The notes beneath the pieces are model-generated. The model saw only the letters and a program-made list of their open reading frames with translations. It had not been told where the DNA came from and ran no database searches. Of a DNA stretch of 64,000 nucleotides, positions 11,786 through 23,711 are shown one piece after another. Numbering within the stretch: the first letter of the stretch is position 1; every line of letters starts with the position of its first letter. The position numbers and the translations under genes are program-made. Source of the stretch: Margaritifera margaritifera (Eukaryota > Mollusca > Bivalvia > Unionida > Margaritiferidae); the NCBI GenBank assembly GCA_029931535.1, contig JAQPZY010001689.1, positions 2,198,501-2,262,500 on the forward strand, given 5' to 3'.

Positions 11786-11989
11786 TTAATATAACTAGGA
11801 CACTGTCAGTAAGTCCTAAACTTATACTGAACATGATAGAGGCCAATCAGCCATAAATCGGCCTCAGTACTGTGGATTCAGGTTTTGTAAGCCATAACCG
11901 TGGACGTCGGTGTCATTCTAGTAGATTTTTAAATATGCGGATTCACTTTTTCAGAACTATTGGAGTTAATGTCGGCGGAGTCGTTGTTG

Positions 11990-12470
11990 GGATATTCTTG
12001 GAGTAAGTTAGGTGACAGTTGTGACATCTTGTGACAAACGTTGACCAAGGCGAAAGAAGTAAAAGTTGACTTGAAGAAATTTATGGAAGGCCAGAACGAG
12101 ATGCTGCACAAAACGCGAATGTGATATCATACGCATACATTGATTCCTATGTCTAGGATGAGCAGGAAGTAATTGCTCCTCGAAAAGAAAACCCAACGCG
12201 AAAGACTCGAAGTGCAAAGAGAACACAAGAGAAGGAGAGAGATTTTGATTAGAACTAGAAATGGACACATTACGAAAGTAGCACGATCTTCAACTGAAAG
12301 AGCTGGAGTTAAAGATAGAAAAGTCCGACATCAGTAATATATTGATAAAAAGACTGAGAGCTCTTAATTTAAATTCAAGCTTCAAGAGAAGGAAGATATT
12401 CTGAAATTTCTTGCTGAATTTGTGGCAGTGGCAGAGCAGATCAGGTAAATTGGGGCGAAGAAGTGAAATT
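11990..12470 (+). pseudogene. possible retrotransposon gag remnant
   Basis: Broken plus-strand frames read as a charged, coiled-coil-like stretch (KKTQREDSKCKEN, LQLKELELKIEKSDIS) followed by EKEDILKFLAEFVAVAEQIR. This style, and the Ty3/gypsy integrase remnant just downstream, suggest the gag region of the same or a related element. There are many frameshifts. Gag evolves fast, so this call rests mainly on context. Confidence 0.35.
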
Positions 12471-12839
12471 CCTACAAACTTAGATCTCCGCTAACAGTAG
12501 ACGCAACATCAAGCAAGAGTTATAGGCCGTGACATTTCCTCAATTAATGCTGAAAAGTTCTATATATAACAGAGGGAGGACCCAATATTGAAAAATCTTC
12601 AGTCATAAGCCTTGTTTTCAGAACAAAAAGTAGATGGTGGCAATTGATTCAACTGGGAAAATTGAATTATAGGACGTAAATGAACCTCGCATAATGAAAG
12701 CATGTCATGTGTACAGGTGGCATTCCCATTGCCAGAGAACAGCAGTGGTCAAATTAGCTCATAACAAACCCTTGAATGACCATCTTGATATAGAAAAAAA
12801 GGTCACGAATGCATTTTGCTGCCCCGTGATCTTTCGTAA

Positions 12840-13310
12840 TGTTAAGTAACATTGCTTTTCCTGTGACACATGCCAGAGGGTGTCTACATGAGGAATCCTG
12901 TGACACATGCCAGAGGGTGTCTACACGAGGAATCCTGTGACACATGCCAGAGGGTGTCTAAATGAGGAATCCTGTGACACATGTCAGAGGGTGTCTACAC
13001 GAGGAAAGGAAAGATCTCACCATTACTCCTATAGTGGATGAACCCTTCTACAAGGTAGCCATGGGAATTGACATCCTCTGTCAAGAACAAAACAAGGAAA
13101 TAAATTCATTCTTACCATAATCAATGAGACAACAAGATACCCGTAAGCATATACACTTCTAAGTGTAGAATCAGAGTAAGTGGCGAACAGTCTTATTGAT
13201 CATTTCAGTTTGTGTTTGTGTGCCTATAGTTATATTAACTGATCAAGGAATAAACCTTGTGAGCAATGAAGCAGTTGTTGTACTACCAGCTAGGATTTAG
13301 GGGATACAAC
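12840..13310 (+). pseudogene. Ty3/gypsy integrase remnant
   Basis: Plus-strand pieces match a retroelement integrase in order: the CC half of the HHCC zinc finger (SCDTCQRVST, 12859 on), then ITPIVDEPFYKVAMGID at about 13022-13072, ILTIINETTRYP, and ILTDQGINLVSNE at about 13232-13270, which carries the D of the catalytic triad. Several frameshifts break it. The zinc-finger codons have been multiplied into a 37-bp minisatellite (12856-13003). RT and RNase H are absent on the upstream side, so this is a separate fragment from 15290-16140. Confidence 0.7.
12856..13003. repeat. 37-bp minisatellite made of integrase zinc-finger codons
   Basis: Four copies of 'cctgtgacacatgccagagg' plus 'gtgtctacatgaggaat'. 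The unit encodes the CxxCQR motif of the integrase zinc finger, so the array was seeded within the retrotransposon ORF. Because 37 is not divisible by three, each copy shifts the frame. Confidence 0.9.
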
Positions 13311-13319
13311 AAAATTGTT

Positions 13320-13610
13320 TTACCATCGCCGATTACGGAAAGGTCATTTTCACTAAACATTTTAATCATTTTCTTCAAATGCAACTATTTAAAAAAAAAT
13401 GCAGCATAACCACCAATGATTTTTGGACAAGTTGCGCCCAAGTAAGTGTCTAACAGAAGTAAGATAACCTAGGTGAATCTGATCTTATAACTAATTCGCT
13501 GGATTTCGAACAAAATGAAGAAAATGTATGTGGAACTTAAATTGTGTAGTAATAGCTTGATTAATGTAAAGGGGTAATCGATAGTGAACACATTGGTTTT
13601 GATAAATAAG
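13320..13610. repeat. diverged repeat, copy 1
   Basis: Weakly similar to 15035-15300 (shared blocks 'ggaaaggtcat', 'aagtaagat', a 'gtgtagtaata'/'gtgtcgtaata' pair). It may be part of the gypsy element. Eroded. Confidence 0.4.
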
Positions 13611-13619
13611 CATCCTTGA

Positions 13620-15030
13620 TCCATTCATGGTTAATTATTTTGTTGCATATAAACAAAATAGGTAAATAAATCTGTTATTTGAGTGCGTATTTGAAGAAGG
13701 CGATGCTGAGATTTATTTTCTTTTTGCCTTTTTAAAGATGGGAAACGTCAGATTTAGACAAGATGTCTTTCTTGCACCTTCTATGCGCATTAATTTGCCA
13801 CATGCTTGCATATCTTTGCATTTATTTAAAACTTCATTTCGATGCAAACAAAATTGTATTGCATAGTTGTTACTTGAAATTGGTTTATTCACTCCTAGGG
13901 TAGTGCTACAGCGCCCATAGGAAACTTCGGGTGTTTCTGTCCCTCCAGTTTGGTGGAACCATGGTACGTTTTCCAGGCACTGGCTCCATAACTGGGGTGA
14001 TACTTAGTCTCTCCTAGCATTAATTATGAACTCATGCATTTCTTGACCATTTTCTACAGAAACGAGTTGGATTGGTTGATTCAAGATGGCACCGAGAGCT
14101 ATGATACAGCATAAAATTGTCTTCCTGGTGTGAGGAGTAGATTATATGATTGACTCTTAAAGCCTCAAATTCTAAAATACACAATTCTCAATAGTTTAAA
14201 TATCTTCTGAGAATTAGAAAACAGCATACAAATGACTTTGCGACACTCATTTACATTCCAAATTGGGTATGCCAATAATATCTATGCAGTTTTGTACTTC
14301 CAAAAATGGCCCATGGATCACAAAACTTCTCATATTTCCCCTAAGGTTCACACAGGTGATTATACTTTGGTTAGATCCATTTTTAAAGAGATTAGAAGTA
14401 CCAATTTTTTTAAAACATTTTGGGGCATTTTCCTTCCAAAGCATCAAACTGGGTGGATATTTTGGCGAAAGATCGATATTTGTTTCATTTAAATATCTAA
14501 AAATAAATAATAATTTAATAAAAATGGTCTTTACAAGTGAAATAATGATTTATCTGTAGAAATGTATTATTTTTCGAACTAGCTAAATCATATCAAGGAA
14601 GCTTAATTGTTTATAAGTATTTTTGTGTTTGTGCCTTACATTTGTCACCTATGGCATCACATAGCACTCCGATTAGACCATTGTCTTGTAAAATAAATTG
14701 TACTCTGGAGCAAGCCACACTGGAGAAAGTGCATCCAGACTTTTCAGCTATGCTTTAGTGTTGCTATAGATACAGTAGAAGCAAATTCATTAAATAGGTA
14801 CAACTTCTGTTCTCTCTTCAAGGTATCACTATACTAATTGAACCAATCAGCTGTTATTGCCTTTGTTTAGTCCCGAAGAAAATCATTAATATTTTTCTCC
14901 TATTTTTCCTGAAGATTAGCTGACTAGGGAAGAATGTTACTTGCATTCAATAGAAAATAGCAATAATTCCTTAACAGAAAACAAACTGTTTATTGAGTTC
15001 AGCATCTTGGCTTTTGTGTGGGATGACAAA
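13620..15030. other. unassigned AT-rich DNA
   Basis: No gene or tandem array recognised. The short open frames near 14230-14560 overlap on both strands and have no coding features. Confidence 0.4.
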
Positions 15031-15034
15031 GCAC

Positions 15035-15300
15035 ACGGGTGTGTTTTGGCCTGCTCTGGAAAGGTCATCTACATTAAAAAGCCCAGTCATTCCATTAAAA
15101 TGCAAATATTTCCAGGACATGCAAGATAACCTATGCTGATTGTTGGATAGGTTTTGTCCACTAGTGCCTAATAAAAGTAAGATAGTCTTGGTGCATTTGA
15201 ACGTAAAACTAATACACTAAATTTCATCACAAATGTAGAATCATGAAGGAAATATATAACGAATTTAAATAGTGTCGTAATACCTTAAGGACATACAACT
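15035..15300. repeat. diverged repeat, copy 2
   Basis: Counterpart of 13320-13610, lying directly upstream of the gypsy RT remnant, which suggests the pair belongs to the 5' part of that element. Confidence 0.4.
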
Positions 15301-16140
15301 TGATCCTAAGTTGACTACAGAACATCGTCGCCAGCTAAGACTATCGTTAGAGGAGCTTCGTGATGTACTTACAACGGAGCCGAAGGAAACTGATCAGGTG
15401 ATACGTCACGTATGCACCACAAGTGTGAAACCCATCATACAAAAGGCATATAATTTACCTTTTGACCAATGCTAGGGGCTGCAACTTGTCTTGGACGAAA
15501 TGCTACATCAAAGGCTAATAACTCCATTATCATCACCTTATAGTATCGGTGAGAAAGAAAAACGATTAATGTGTTTGGGGCATACCCAACTCGCCCCAGA
15601 GATGAAATATTTTAGAAACTGGGAGATGCTAAATATTTCTGCACGTTGGACCTTTCACAAGGTCACTTTCAATTGCTGCTATGTAAACACAGTCAGGATA
15701 AGTCGGCTTTCTCTACGCCATTTGGCCTGTTTACAATCAAGATTTCCTCGTTCGACATGAAAACAGTTTTCCAGCTTCGGGTTTTCTTTTGACAAATATA
15801 TGGGCAACGGAATTAGTCTGTAGTGAACTCATTTATTGAATTGACAGATGCAATGACTTCAGCGCTTGTGGTTCTTACTCCAAACGTTTGAAATGTATTC
15901 GTTCTACAGACAGATGCCAGCGACATTAATTGCGAAGAAAATTCGGTGGAGTATTTATGCAGGAAACTCCTTCCAAGAGAGCAGCGTGTTGCATATGTGA
16001 AAAGGAATATCTCTCCATCTTTCTAGACCAGCGAATCCCTGGCCAACTAACTGAAGATAGTAATGTTTAGCTTAGAAACAGACCACAACATATTCTCACC
16101 TGGTTTCATCAGGTCACGAACAAGAATCAAAGACGTTTAC
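15290..16140 (+). pseudogene. Ty3/gypsy RT and RNase H remnant
   Basis: Plus-strand pieces, in several frames, follow the order of a Ty3/gypsy pol. There is a pre-RT segment (LTTEHRRQLRLSLEELRDVL), then LDEMLHQRLITPLSSPYS, then LDLSQGHFQLLLCKHS at about 15646-15700 and KSAFSTPFGLF at about 15700-15731. After this come the connection domain (ELTDAMTSALVVLTP) and RNase H (VLQTDASDIN at about 15903, RKLLPREQR at about 15964, LETDHNIFSP at about 16073). The part of the palm that should carry the YxDD catalytic motif is missing between FGLF and the connection domain. With many stops and this deletion the element is dead. No LTRs were identified. Confidence 0.75.
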
Positions 16141-16289
16141 GCTGGTCTCTGTCCCTGCATCCATACTCTATTTTATGTCAGCCATTTGTAGACTTGCTAC
16201 CATTTTTTCCATATAATTATTACCGCGAGTCCTCCTACACAGTCGCAATATGATACAGCATGTAATTTGCATCGCCTAGTTCTGAAAAA

Positions 16290-16645
16290 GCAGGCATGTC
16301 ATATACTCTGAACCTGATACTAGGTCATCACTCTGAACCTGATACTAGGTCATCATTCTGAACCTGACACTAGGTCATCAATCTGAACCTAACAACAGGT
16401 CATCATGTCATATACTCTGAACCTGACACTAGGTCATCACTCAGTATCAACCTGACATAGCAGGCATGTCATGTACTCTGAACCTGACACTAGGTCATCA
16501 ATCAGTATCAACCTGACATAGCAGGCATGTCATATACTCTGAACCTGACACTAGGTCATCACTCAGTATCAACCTAACATAGCAGGCATGTAATATACTC
16601 TGAATCTGACACTAGGTCATCACTCAGTATCAACCTGACATAGCA
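16290..16645. repeat. composite ~61-bp minisatellite
   Basis: Starts with three or four short ~23-bp units (ctgaacctgatactaggtc), then passes into four ~61-bp units that combine that block with 'actcagtatcaacctgacat' and 'agcaggcatgtcatatactc'. The short unit is nested in the long one, suggesting two rounds of amplification. Confidence 0.9.
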
Positions 16646-16649
16646 GCTG

Positions 16650-17100
16650 CATCAATTCCCAGAAAGTGTATCATTAAGTGTCGACAAAAATACATATTGC
16701 ATACTACATTATCTGAATCACTATTACCCTGTCTCAAACAGATTCAGTGTGCGTGTCACTTCGATTTCAATGAATGCGGCAGCCTGATACTACTGCAAAA
16801 CGTTACTCATACTTGAGCAAACTAAAACAATAGATCAAAGCTATACAACAAACAGCAAGACAAATAACGGCACACCACACTCAAATATATATAAACACCC
16901 ATGAAAAGTGAGGTAAAGAACCGAGATGAAGGATACCTTCTTCGAATGGTCTCCAGACGAACATGAATATCACGTAAACTCTCCAGATATTTGAAACTGT
17001 TAAAGCCGTATGTCCAATCTTGTCTATCGAACCTTGTCTAAACTCATCCCGACATAGCAACTATGTCCTTCCTTGTCAGGCCGGTGTAGAATGTACGGTA
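16650..17100. other. unassigned DNA
   Basis: Nothing recognised. Confidence 0.35.
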
Positions 17101-17101
17101 T

Positions 17102-17485
17102 ATGGTCTCAATTAGGCTATATACCGATATCATCCACTCGATGTCTAACGTATACAGTTCATACAAGACAGAGCAGTCAAATCATTACTCTCAACCTAAA
17201 AATAACAATATAGACATTATTCGCTTAACACAGTTTGTACAACAAAATAATCAATCAGATTTAGCGAGCACGACGAAGGGCGACACAGCCGCCATATCTT
17301 ACATATCAGTTGCGTCAAAGTGTCTGGTTGTGACACAAGCCATGTCAATTTCAAGCCAATTCTTGCTCATGTCTCGACCAGGTTGTTTTCACTGCATTCG
17401 AACCTGCCACTTCGGTCTTGTCCATGAATACAGTATGGCAGAAAAGGCACAGTGGCCTCATATTGGGATGTATCTAACGCGGTAA
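17102..17485 (+). other. 127-codon open frame in a GC-richer patch, unrecognised
   Basis: A plus-strand frame open for 127 codons from an ATG, in a locally GC-richer patch (about 17240-17620). The sequence has no recognisable domain, signal peptide or membrane segment, and part of the frame is Asn/Gln/Ser-rich. It may be a chance ORF or an exon remnant; no convincing splice signals were seen. Confidence 0.15.
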
Positions 17486-17639
17486 TAAGGAGATCGACAC
17501 TTCAGCCGGACCAGGTGGCGATGTTTGTCATAGCGGAACGGAGCCCTATCACGCTGTTGTATGAGGGCTTCAAACGTTCACTGTGTTCTCGATTCGTGCC
17601 CAATCGAACTATGAAGGTTAATATAACACTTTAATTTGC

Positions 17640-19236
17640 AAAATTTAAACTTGTTTAATTGGTGCAAAGTCTCATAATCTGTGATTTCAGAATTCATTAA
17701 TTGGTGTAAGGTTGAAGTTGATACTGACTATTTAAGCTGAACGCTGTTAGCTTATGATAATGCTAAAACTTCTTCATACCAAAACTATAGATATTGTAAT
17801 GTTTGCTCTGAAGCATCAAACCCAGTCTGTTGTTAGTCGACAAAAAAACAATTAGTGTACATTTTTAATCTTGGAATAAAATCGAACAGTTGTGGTCCAC
17901 TTTCTATGTGCAAGATTTGACCACGCTAATGTATTAGCATCATCCAGTCATTGCTTTAGGAATTCCGCAGAAACCTAACCGAGGCTACGTTTGCTGCATT
18001 AGGGAAAAGAATGTCCTTCAGAAATACCAGATACGGTCACGAAATATGTTCCTCTTATATTTTTTCATCCAAAGGTTATTCACATTGTGTTATAACAGAA
18101 ATGCGAACCATATAGGATTCGACAGTGACACATGAAGGGCCTCATCATGGGGAACTTCAGCAGAGAAAAATAAGACCTCGCCCAGAACCAATATGTCTTG
18201 AAGTTTACATCTAGACTTAAGTCTTTAATTCGATGAACTTTCACTTTGATCAATTTCATCCAATCAGACTGTTGGATTCGAGAAGTATATACAACTCAAG
18301 ATTTGAGTTATGTTGGGGATATCAGAGCTTGTTCAAGGAAAATGTTCAGTAAAAGAATTCCTTTTATCTGAAATAACACACACACACACACACACATCAA
18401 CACACTTGTTTAATTAAATTCTAGAATTTACATAGAGAACTCGACTCACCATCTATCTCTGCACTGAATATCTCGAGTGCTCTACTTTGTTAAGAGTTTG
18501 GCTCTGAAGCTCGTGCTCTGGATCTGCGCACTCGACTTAATCAGCCTATCGCTTCAATTGTAAATAAACGACTCAGAACGAATAACAAAAGACTTGTTTA
18601 TATCCCATATCAAACACTATTCAAAATAGTGTCAGATTCTTTGCTTTAATTCTGTGCTGGGACAAGTCAGTCAAAGATGCACTTTCTTTCAGAGTACTAA
18701 TATGCGAGCGCACTTTGGAATAATTATTACCGTTACCATCGACCAGTAACGATAAAAGAGGACCCTCTAATTCACACCAGGACAGAGTGAAGTAATGATG
18801 CGAATCGTGCGTGAGTCGTTTATGAATCATGCTTCCCTGGATAGCAGTAAAGTAACTAAAGGGATTCATTCAAATTAATAATACAGGATAACACCATGTA
18901 CACTTGTGAAGAAAGTAATATTTCTCTAATCAAAATAAGACCACACGTTTCTCGATACACTAGTTCCTGTTTGTTATATCGAACCCCCTATTTCCCTGTG
19001 AACCAACATTTAACTATTTCATGCGGCTTGCTATTCTCCAGTAGCTGAACCAATCACACATAATCTCTTATCTCGGCGTTAAAGCGTAAATAGACCAAAA
19101 TATCATGCATTTGATTAATGGCTTAACTAATTGCTATCCTTCCCGATTGCAATACTTCTTTCGAGCCAAACCGATTTTCCTATCCTGGCACGTCACAACT
19201 TATACATTCTCTAACAGATCACTAATTTAATTTTTT
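17640..19236. other. unassigned AT-rich DNA
   Basis: Contains a short (CA)n run at 18377-18396. No gene, SINE or array otherwise. Confidence 0.4.
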
Positions 19237-19244
19237 CAGTTCTT

Positions 19245-19637
19245 CCTATGACTATGTTTGGGGTTGAAATGGGCTATAACTAATTCATATGACTATGTTT
19301 GTGGTTGAAATGGGCTATAACTAATTTAGAACTTCCTATAACTATGTTTGGGGTTGAAATGGGCTATAACTAATTTAGAATTGACTATGTTTGGGGTTGA
19401 AATGCACTATAAGTAATTTAGAATTGACTATATTTGGGGTTGAAATGGGCTATAACTAATTCCGATGACTATGTTTGGGGTTGAAATGGGCTATAACTAA
19501 TTTAGAATTGCTATGTTTGGGGTTGAAATGGACAATAAGTAATTTAGAATTGACTATGTTTGGGGTTGAAATGGGCTATAACTAATTTAGAACTGACAAT
19601 GTCTGGGCTTGAAATGGGCTATAACTAATTCAGAATT
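19245..19637. repeat. 42-43-bp minisatellite, ~9 copies
   Basis: About nine copies of 'atgtttggggttgaaatggg' plus 'ctataactaatttagaatt', with small indels. Confidence 0.95.
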
Positions 19638-19686
19638 TACGCAAGAAAGGAAAAAATACAAGCTTGACATTGATTTTCTTGGTATT

Positions 19687-19924
19687 AAACTCTTTAACAA
19701 ATTATGTTTCATTCCATATTAACCTCTTTAACTAAGTATGTTTCATTCCATAATAACCTCTTTAACTAAGAATGTTTCATTCCATATTAACCTATTTAAC
19801 AAATTATGTTTCATTCCATATTAACCTCTTTAACTAAGTATGTTTCATTCCATAATAACCTCTTTAACTAAGAATGTTTCATTCCATATTAACCTATTTA
19901 ACAAATTATGTTTCATTCCATAAA
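19687..19924. repeat. 33-bp minisatellite with trimer higher-order structure
   Basis: Seven units built on 'atgtttcattccatattaac'. Variants marked by 'aacaaatt', 'aactaagt' and 'aactaaga' recur in the same order, giving a ~100-bp trimeric higher-order unit repeated just over twice. Confidence 0.9.
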
Positions 19925-19972
19925 TTCCAATCACACTTATTTAGAGGAAGCAAAAGTCGTGACCTATCCTAC

Positions 19973-20222
19973 GAATCTAAGGACGGATTGAACTAGGTCA
20001 GTGTGTATGTTCCTTGCATAGAATCTAAGGACGGATTGAACTAGGTCAGTGTGTATGTTCCTTGCATAGAATCTAAGGACGGATTGAACTAGGTCAGTGT
20101 GTATGTTCCTTGCATAGAATCTAAGGACGGATTGAACTAGGTAAGTGTGTATGTTCCTTGCATAGAATTGAAGGACGAATTGAACTAGGTAAGTGTATAT
20201 GTTCCTTGCATAGAATATAGCC
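19973..20222. repeat. 48-bp minisatellite, 5 copies
   Basis: Five copies containing 'aaggacggattgaactaggt' and 'cagtgtgtatgttccttgc'. The period divides by three, giving a repetitive minus-strand ORF that I do not regard as a gene. Confidence 0.95.
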
Positions 20223-20229
20223 TGCGTAA

Positions 20230-20830
20230 CAAACAACAAAAAAAGTAAAATATATTTTCCTATCTATTTATGTATAGTCAATAATCATCTCTCCTAGCTG
20301 TTGTCATTTTCATATGGCACACATAGATCATGACGATAACATTGCCTAATCCAATTATGCGAATACTTTCTTTTGGGGCCTGTTTGTTGTGATCGGCGTA
20401 TTAATCTGAGATATTATCATAATAATTCAAATATTTTCATCACTGTGACTCCCTGATCGCCTTAAGCCACGTACCTCGGATTCACGTATCCAATGTACAG
20501 TAAGCTGAGAGTGTACGTATACAAGAATGGGGTAATACAAGAACTAGGAACTTGTAACGCCGTAGCTTTGATGTAATCACCAAGTCAAAACTGAAAAAAG
20601 AGAACAGAACCTTTATTTGGTATTGAAATCTCGCCCACACTCAGGCAGTGTGTGTAGAGAATAGTTATTGAGTGTTTTAGAATACAGAGTTTGTGACAAA
20701 ACCGGGTGTGCATTACTATCGTATCATGTAAAACACAATGTAAACAGTATATTATGAAAAACAATTAATTTTGTAGCATATTATACACACATGCAGATGT
20801 ACACATACACACAGGGCACATCATGACTAC
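20230..20830. other. unassigned DNA
   Basis: Nothing recognised. Confidence 0.35.
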
Positions 20831-20835
20831 TTATA

Positions 20836-20837
<2 letters not shown>

Positions 20838-20911
<74 letters not shown>

Positions 20912-20981
20912 TATATACGCGCACGCTTACATGCATACACATATACTCATCACGTATCCGTGCATCCATATATGTGTACGT

Positions 20982-21055
<74 letters not shown>
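20838..21055. repeat. compound (TA)n-(CA)n-(TA)n microsatellite
   Basis: TA run 20838-20906, a spacer, CA run 20982-21004, then TA run to 21055. Open frames reading Ile-Tyr repeats here are artefacts of the dinucleotide. Confidence 0.95.
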
Positions 21056-21060
<5 letters not shown>

Positions 21061-21399
21061 ATACACATAAACATACATATGTATATGTACATACATATAT
21101 ATGCATATGTACATCCAATCGTTATGTAATTTATCTGTTGCTGACAGTCACATAAATTTATTCACAATTAAGTCAACAAATTTAACAAGACTTGTTACTG
21201 TTGAGCAGTTTCCAGAGGAAAAAATGTTACCAAACTCTTTTATATTGGAATTAGTGCAGTAACAAAATTATATGAATTTACTTATTTCTCTTGAGAAATA
21301 AAGGACAGACAAACAACCAGTGAAATTCATCACTTATGTCATCTTTATCGTATACGGTATTTTATTGTCTTGGTGTGTTTTTCCAACGTCCTGGCTCAA

Positions 21400-22000
21400 T
21401 TCGAAGTTAGTGGCTGCTAGTTCAAAATTTTAGCGAAGATATCCAGTACTTTTCAAAGTTAAAGTCTCGTTTGAATAATGTATAAATCGTACCTTTCTAT
21501 GTAGCTTTCAATCTTGCACCCCATTCCTGTATAAATAAATTATTTAAAGATCGTACAACGCATGCTTTTAGAGCTTGATGGTTACGTATTGATGCTTGAT
21601 AGAACAGATCAATTATTCCATAAATGTTAATTGCTTTCCTACCAAGCTCTCAAAATATAAAAATAACTAGTGTGCTCTTTCTGACCTTTGTTATAAATCT
21701 TAGCAATATAATGTGAAAAGTTTCAATATGCTGAGTATTTTCGAACCCCCAAATTTCACATCCGTTCAGTAAAATAGGAAATAGGAAAAAATTTGTGATC
21801 TAACAGGTGTAACTGTAAATCGATTGGAATGTGTAGATGATTTATTCTTTTACAAAGAGGATGCATGGTTCTTGTTCTCCGATTTAGAGAGACAATATCC
21901 ACCCAATTTAAACCCAAGCTAAGTGGTAAGTAAAAAGTAAATGAAGAGGATGTTTGCAAGATGTCAAACCTACATTTTACTTATCTCTAACTCCATAACG
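21400..22000 (-). pseudogene. LINE fragment (RT thumb/C-terminal region)
   Basis: Minus-strand frames read like the region after the RT palm of CR1/L2-type LINEs. One frame gives LCKRINHLHIPIDLQLHLLD; after a frameshift near 21780 comes PILLNGCEIWGFENTQ, then IITKV-like and ELGRKAINIYGII blocks. A 'PxLxYGxExWGF' step followed by an 'ELGR' block is common in this part of such ORFs. It is a separate copy from 22450-27060, since that element contains its own equivalent region. Confidence 0.6.
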
Positions 22001-22133
22001 TCTTTCTAACAAGCAACCCATGGTTTTATATGCCCCATATATTTACTGTTTTATATGCAGTTCTGATACTGTTGACGACAACATATTTGTGAGAAGAAAT
22101 ATTTTTATTGCAATAAGCTAATTTGCATTATGC

Positions 22134-22191
<58 letters not shown>
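22134..22191. repeat. (TA)n(TG)n microsatellite
   Basis: Short TA run followed by about 22 TG units. Confidence 0.95.
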
Positions 22192-22193
<2 letters not shown>

Positions 22194-22479
22194 ATTAATT
22201 TAGCTACTTTGATAGCAGGCATTTATAACTTAACGGATCAATATTCACAGATATTTTACATGCAATATTCAGCACAAAGCTATTCCTTCTTTTAAAAAAG
22301 ACAATGCCAATACGAAACATATTCAACTGTAAAATATGGATCCTCACAATAGCCTGAGCTAGAGAGAAAGTGATGAATTCGTTTAGCTTGTAATACAGAA
22401 TGACATAAAATGATTACAATTGTCAATATCGTATATTCATTATTTAGTGTGATGTACCAATCTAGGCAGGCAACCGAAA

Positions 22480-23060
22480 TAACGCATTATTTCTAATTTA
22501 AAAAACTTTATAAATAAAACTACTTAACTTCCTAACAAGACATGCGTTAAAACTAGATATTAATGTTTGGCTTTCTCCAATAATGCCCTGGTATATATTT
22601 CTTCATATGTTCCCAAATACAATGGATTCGAGGAGATAATGATATTCGTCTCCTAGAACTAAGCACAAGTTTACAAATCTTATTTTCTCTAGGAGTCTTA
22701 TTTTATCCATTCCATGTATCAGATTAAATTTCAAATCTATGCGATAATACTCAAAATTAAGTTATGACAATTCTAAAATTTTTGGGATGCTCATATTTTC
22801 TAGATATAAATAGAAATAAGCAGACGTTCTGAGAAACTAGCTCTTGATGAATTTGCCAAACTAGCATTTCAATGTTTAATAGAATTATCTGACAGCCTTT
22901 GTTTACAATAGTTAGAAAAGAAATTACACCATTAACACCGTGGAAAAAACAAGCTTCATAAAATCCTAGACTAGATAATAGACGTCCGACCATAGTAGCC
23001 CAATTTTGCTTTCCTGGTAAAACAGTACTATCATTTAATGTCATATTGTTCACAAACTTT
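22480..23060 (-). pseudogene. LINE ORF2 C-terminal region
   Basis: Minus-strand reading contains NWATMVGRLLSSLGFYEA followed by MLVWQIHQELVSQNVC and FISRKYEHPK, then further down IHGMDKIRLLEKIRFVNLCL and GDEYHYLLE. This matches the order of the region after the RT in related LINEs, where a 'LLxxLGFYExW' segment precedes an arginine-rich 'R..C' segment. A frameshift is needed near 22750. Confidence 0.65.
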
Positions 23061-23711
23061 GTATATTTTCTTTCATCTAAATGAGCAATGTTAACAAATA
23101 TTTAATTATCATAAAATATCTTACATTAATGCAAGACATTCTGCCAACTTCACTATATATATAATCATTTTATATACACTGTCTTACGTCAAGTAATTTC
23201 TTAATGAACTGTAATTGTACCCTTTAAGTGGAGCTAGCTTTTGCTAAATACGCATACCTCTGCTCTGTAATTTAATACAGGAGTTATAAGTTTGTGAAAA
23301 AATCCAAAACGTGACTTTCAGAAACATCAGTGAATTTCTAAAGGTATTTACTTAACTTATAAACTTAATTCTGAGCCTGACCAGAGAGAGTTTTTGGAGT
23401 TCACAAGAAAGAGCTATTAGAAGTAAAAAAAAACAATTAAAAACAAAACAGGACGTAATTAAGTAAAAAACAATTAAAAAAACAGTACCTAAAATAAGAA
23501 ATGTTGTCCGCAATCTCAATCTCCTAACTAACAAAGAACACTGTATAATTTCGAGATATTCTTCCATCTTTCCTAAACATATTACTTTTGTTTTTGAGTT
23601 ATTTACTGATAATTTTCATCTATCACTGTACGGTTTTAAAGTGTCAAATTTATTTTGCAAACCAACTGCTGACTCGGAATAAATTACAATATCATCAGCA
23701 TTCATTGATAA

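Noticed and set aside
13320..15300. Paired diverged repeats as LTRs of the gypsy remnant
   Set aside because: Similarity is weak and patchy, there are no TG...CA termini or primer-binding site that I can see, and the order of coding fragments does not fit one element between two LTRs.
20823..21155. Open frames of Ile-Tyr, Thr-His or Cys-Val repeats
   Set aside because: They are translations of TA, CA and TG microsatellites. The same applies to frames at 36680-36780, 41694-41876, 46815-47000 and 52163-52531.
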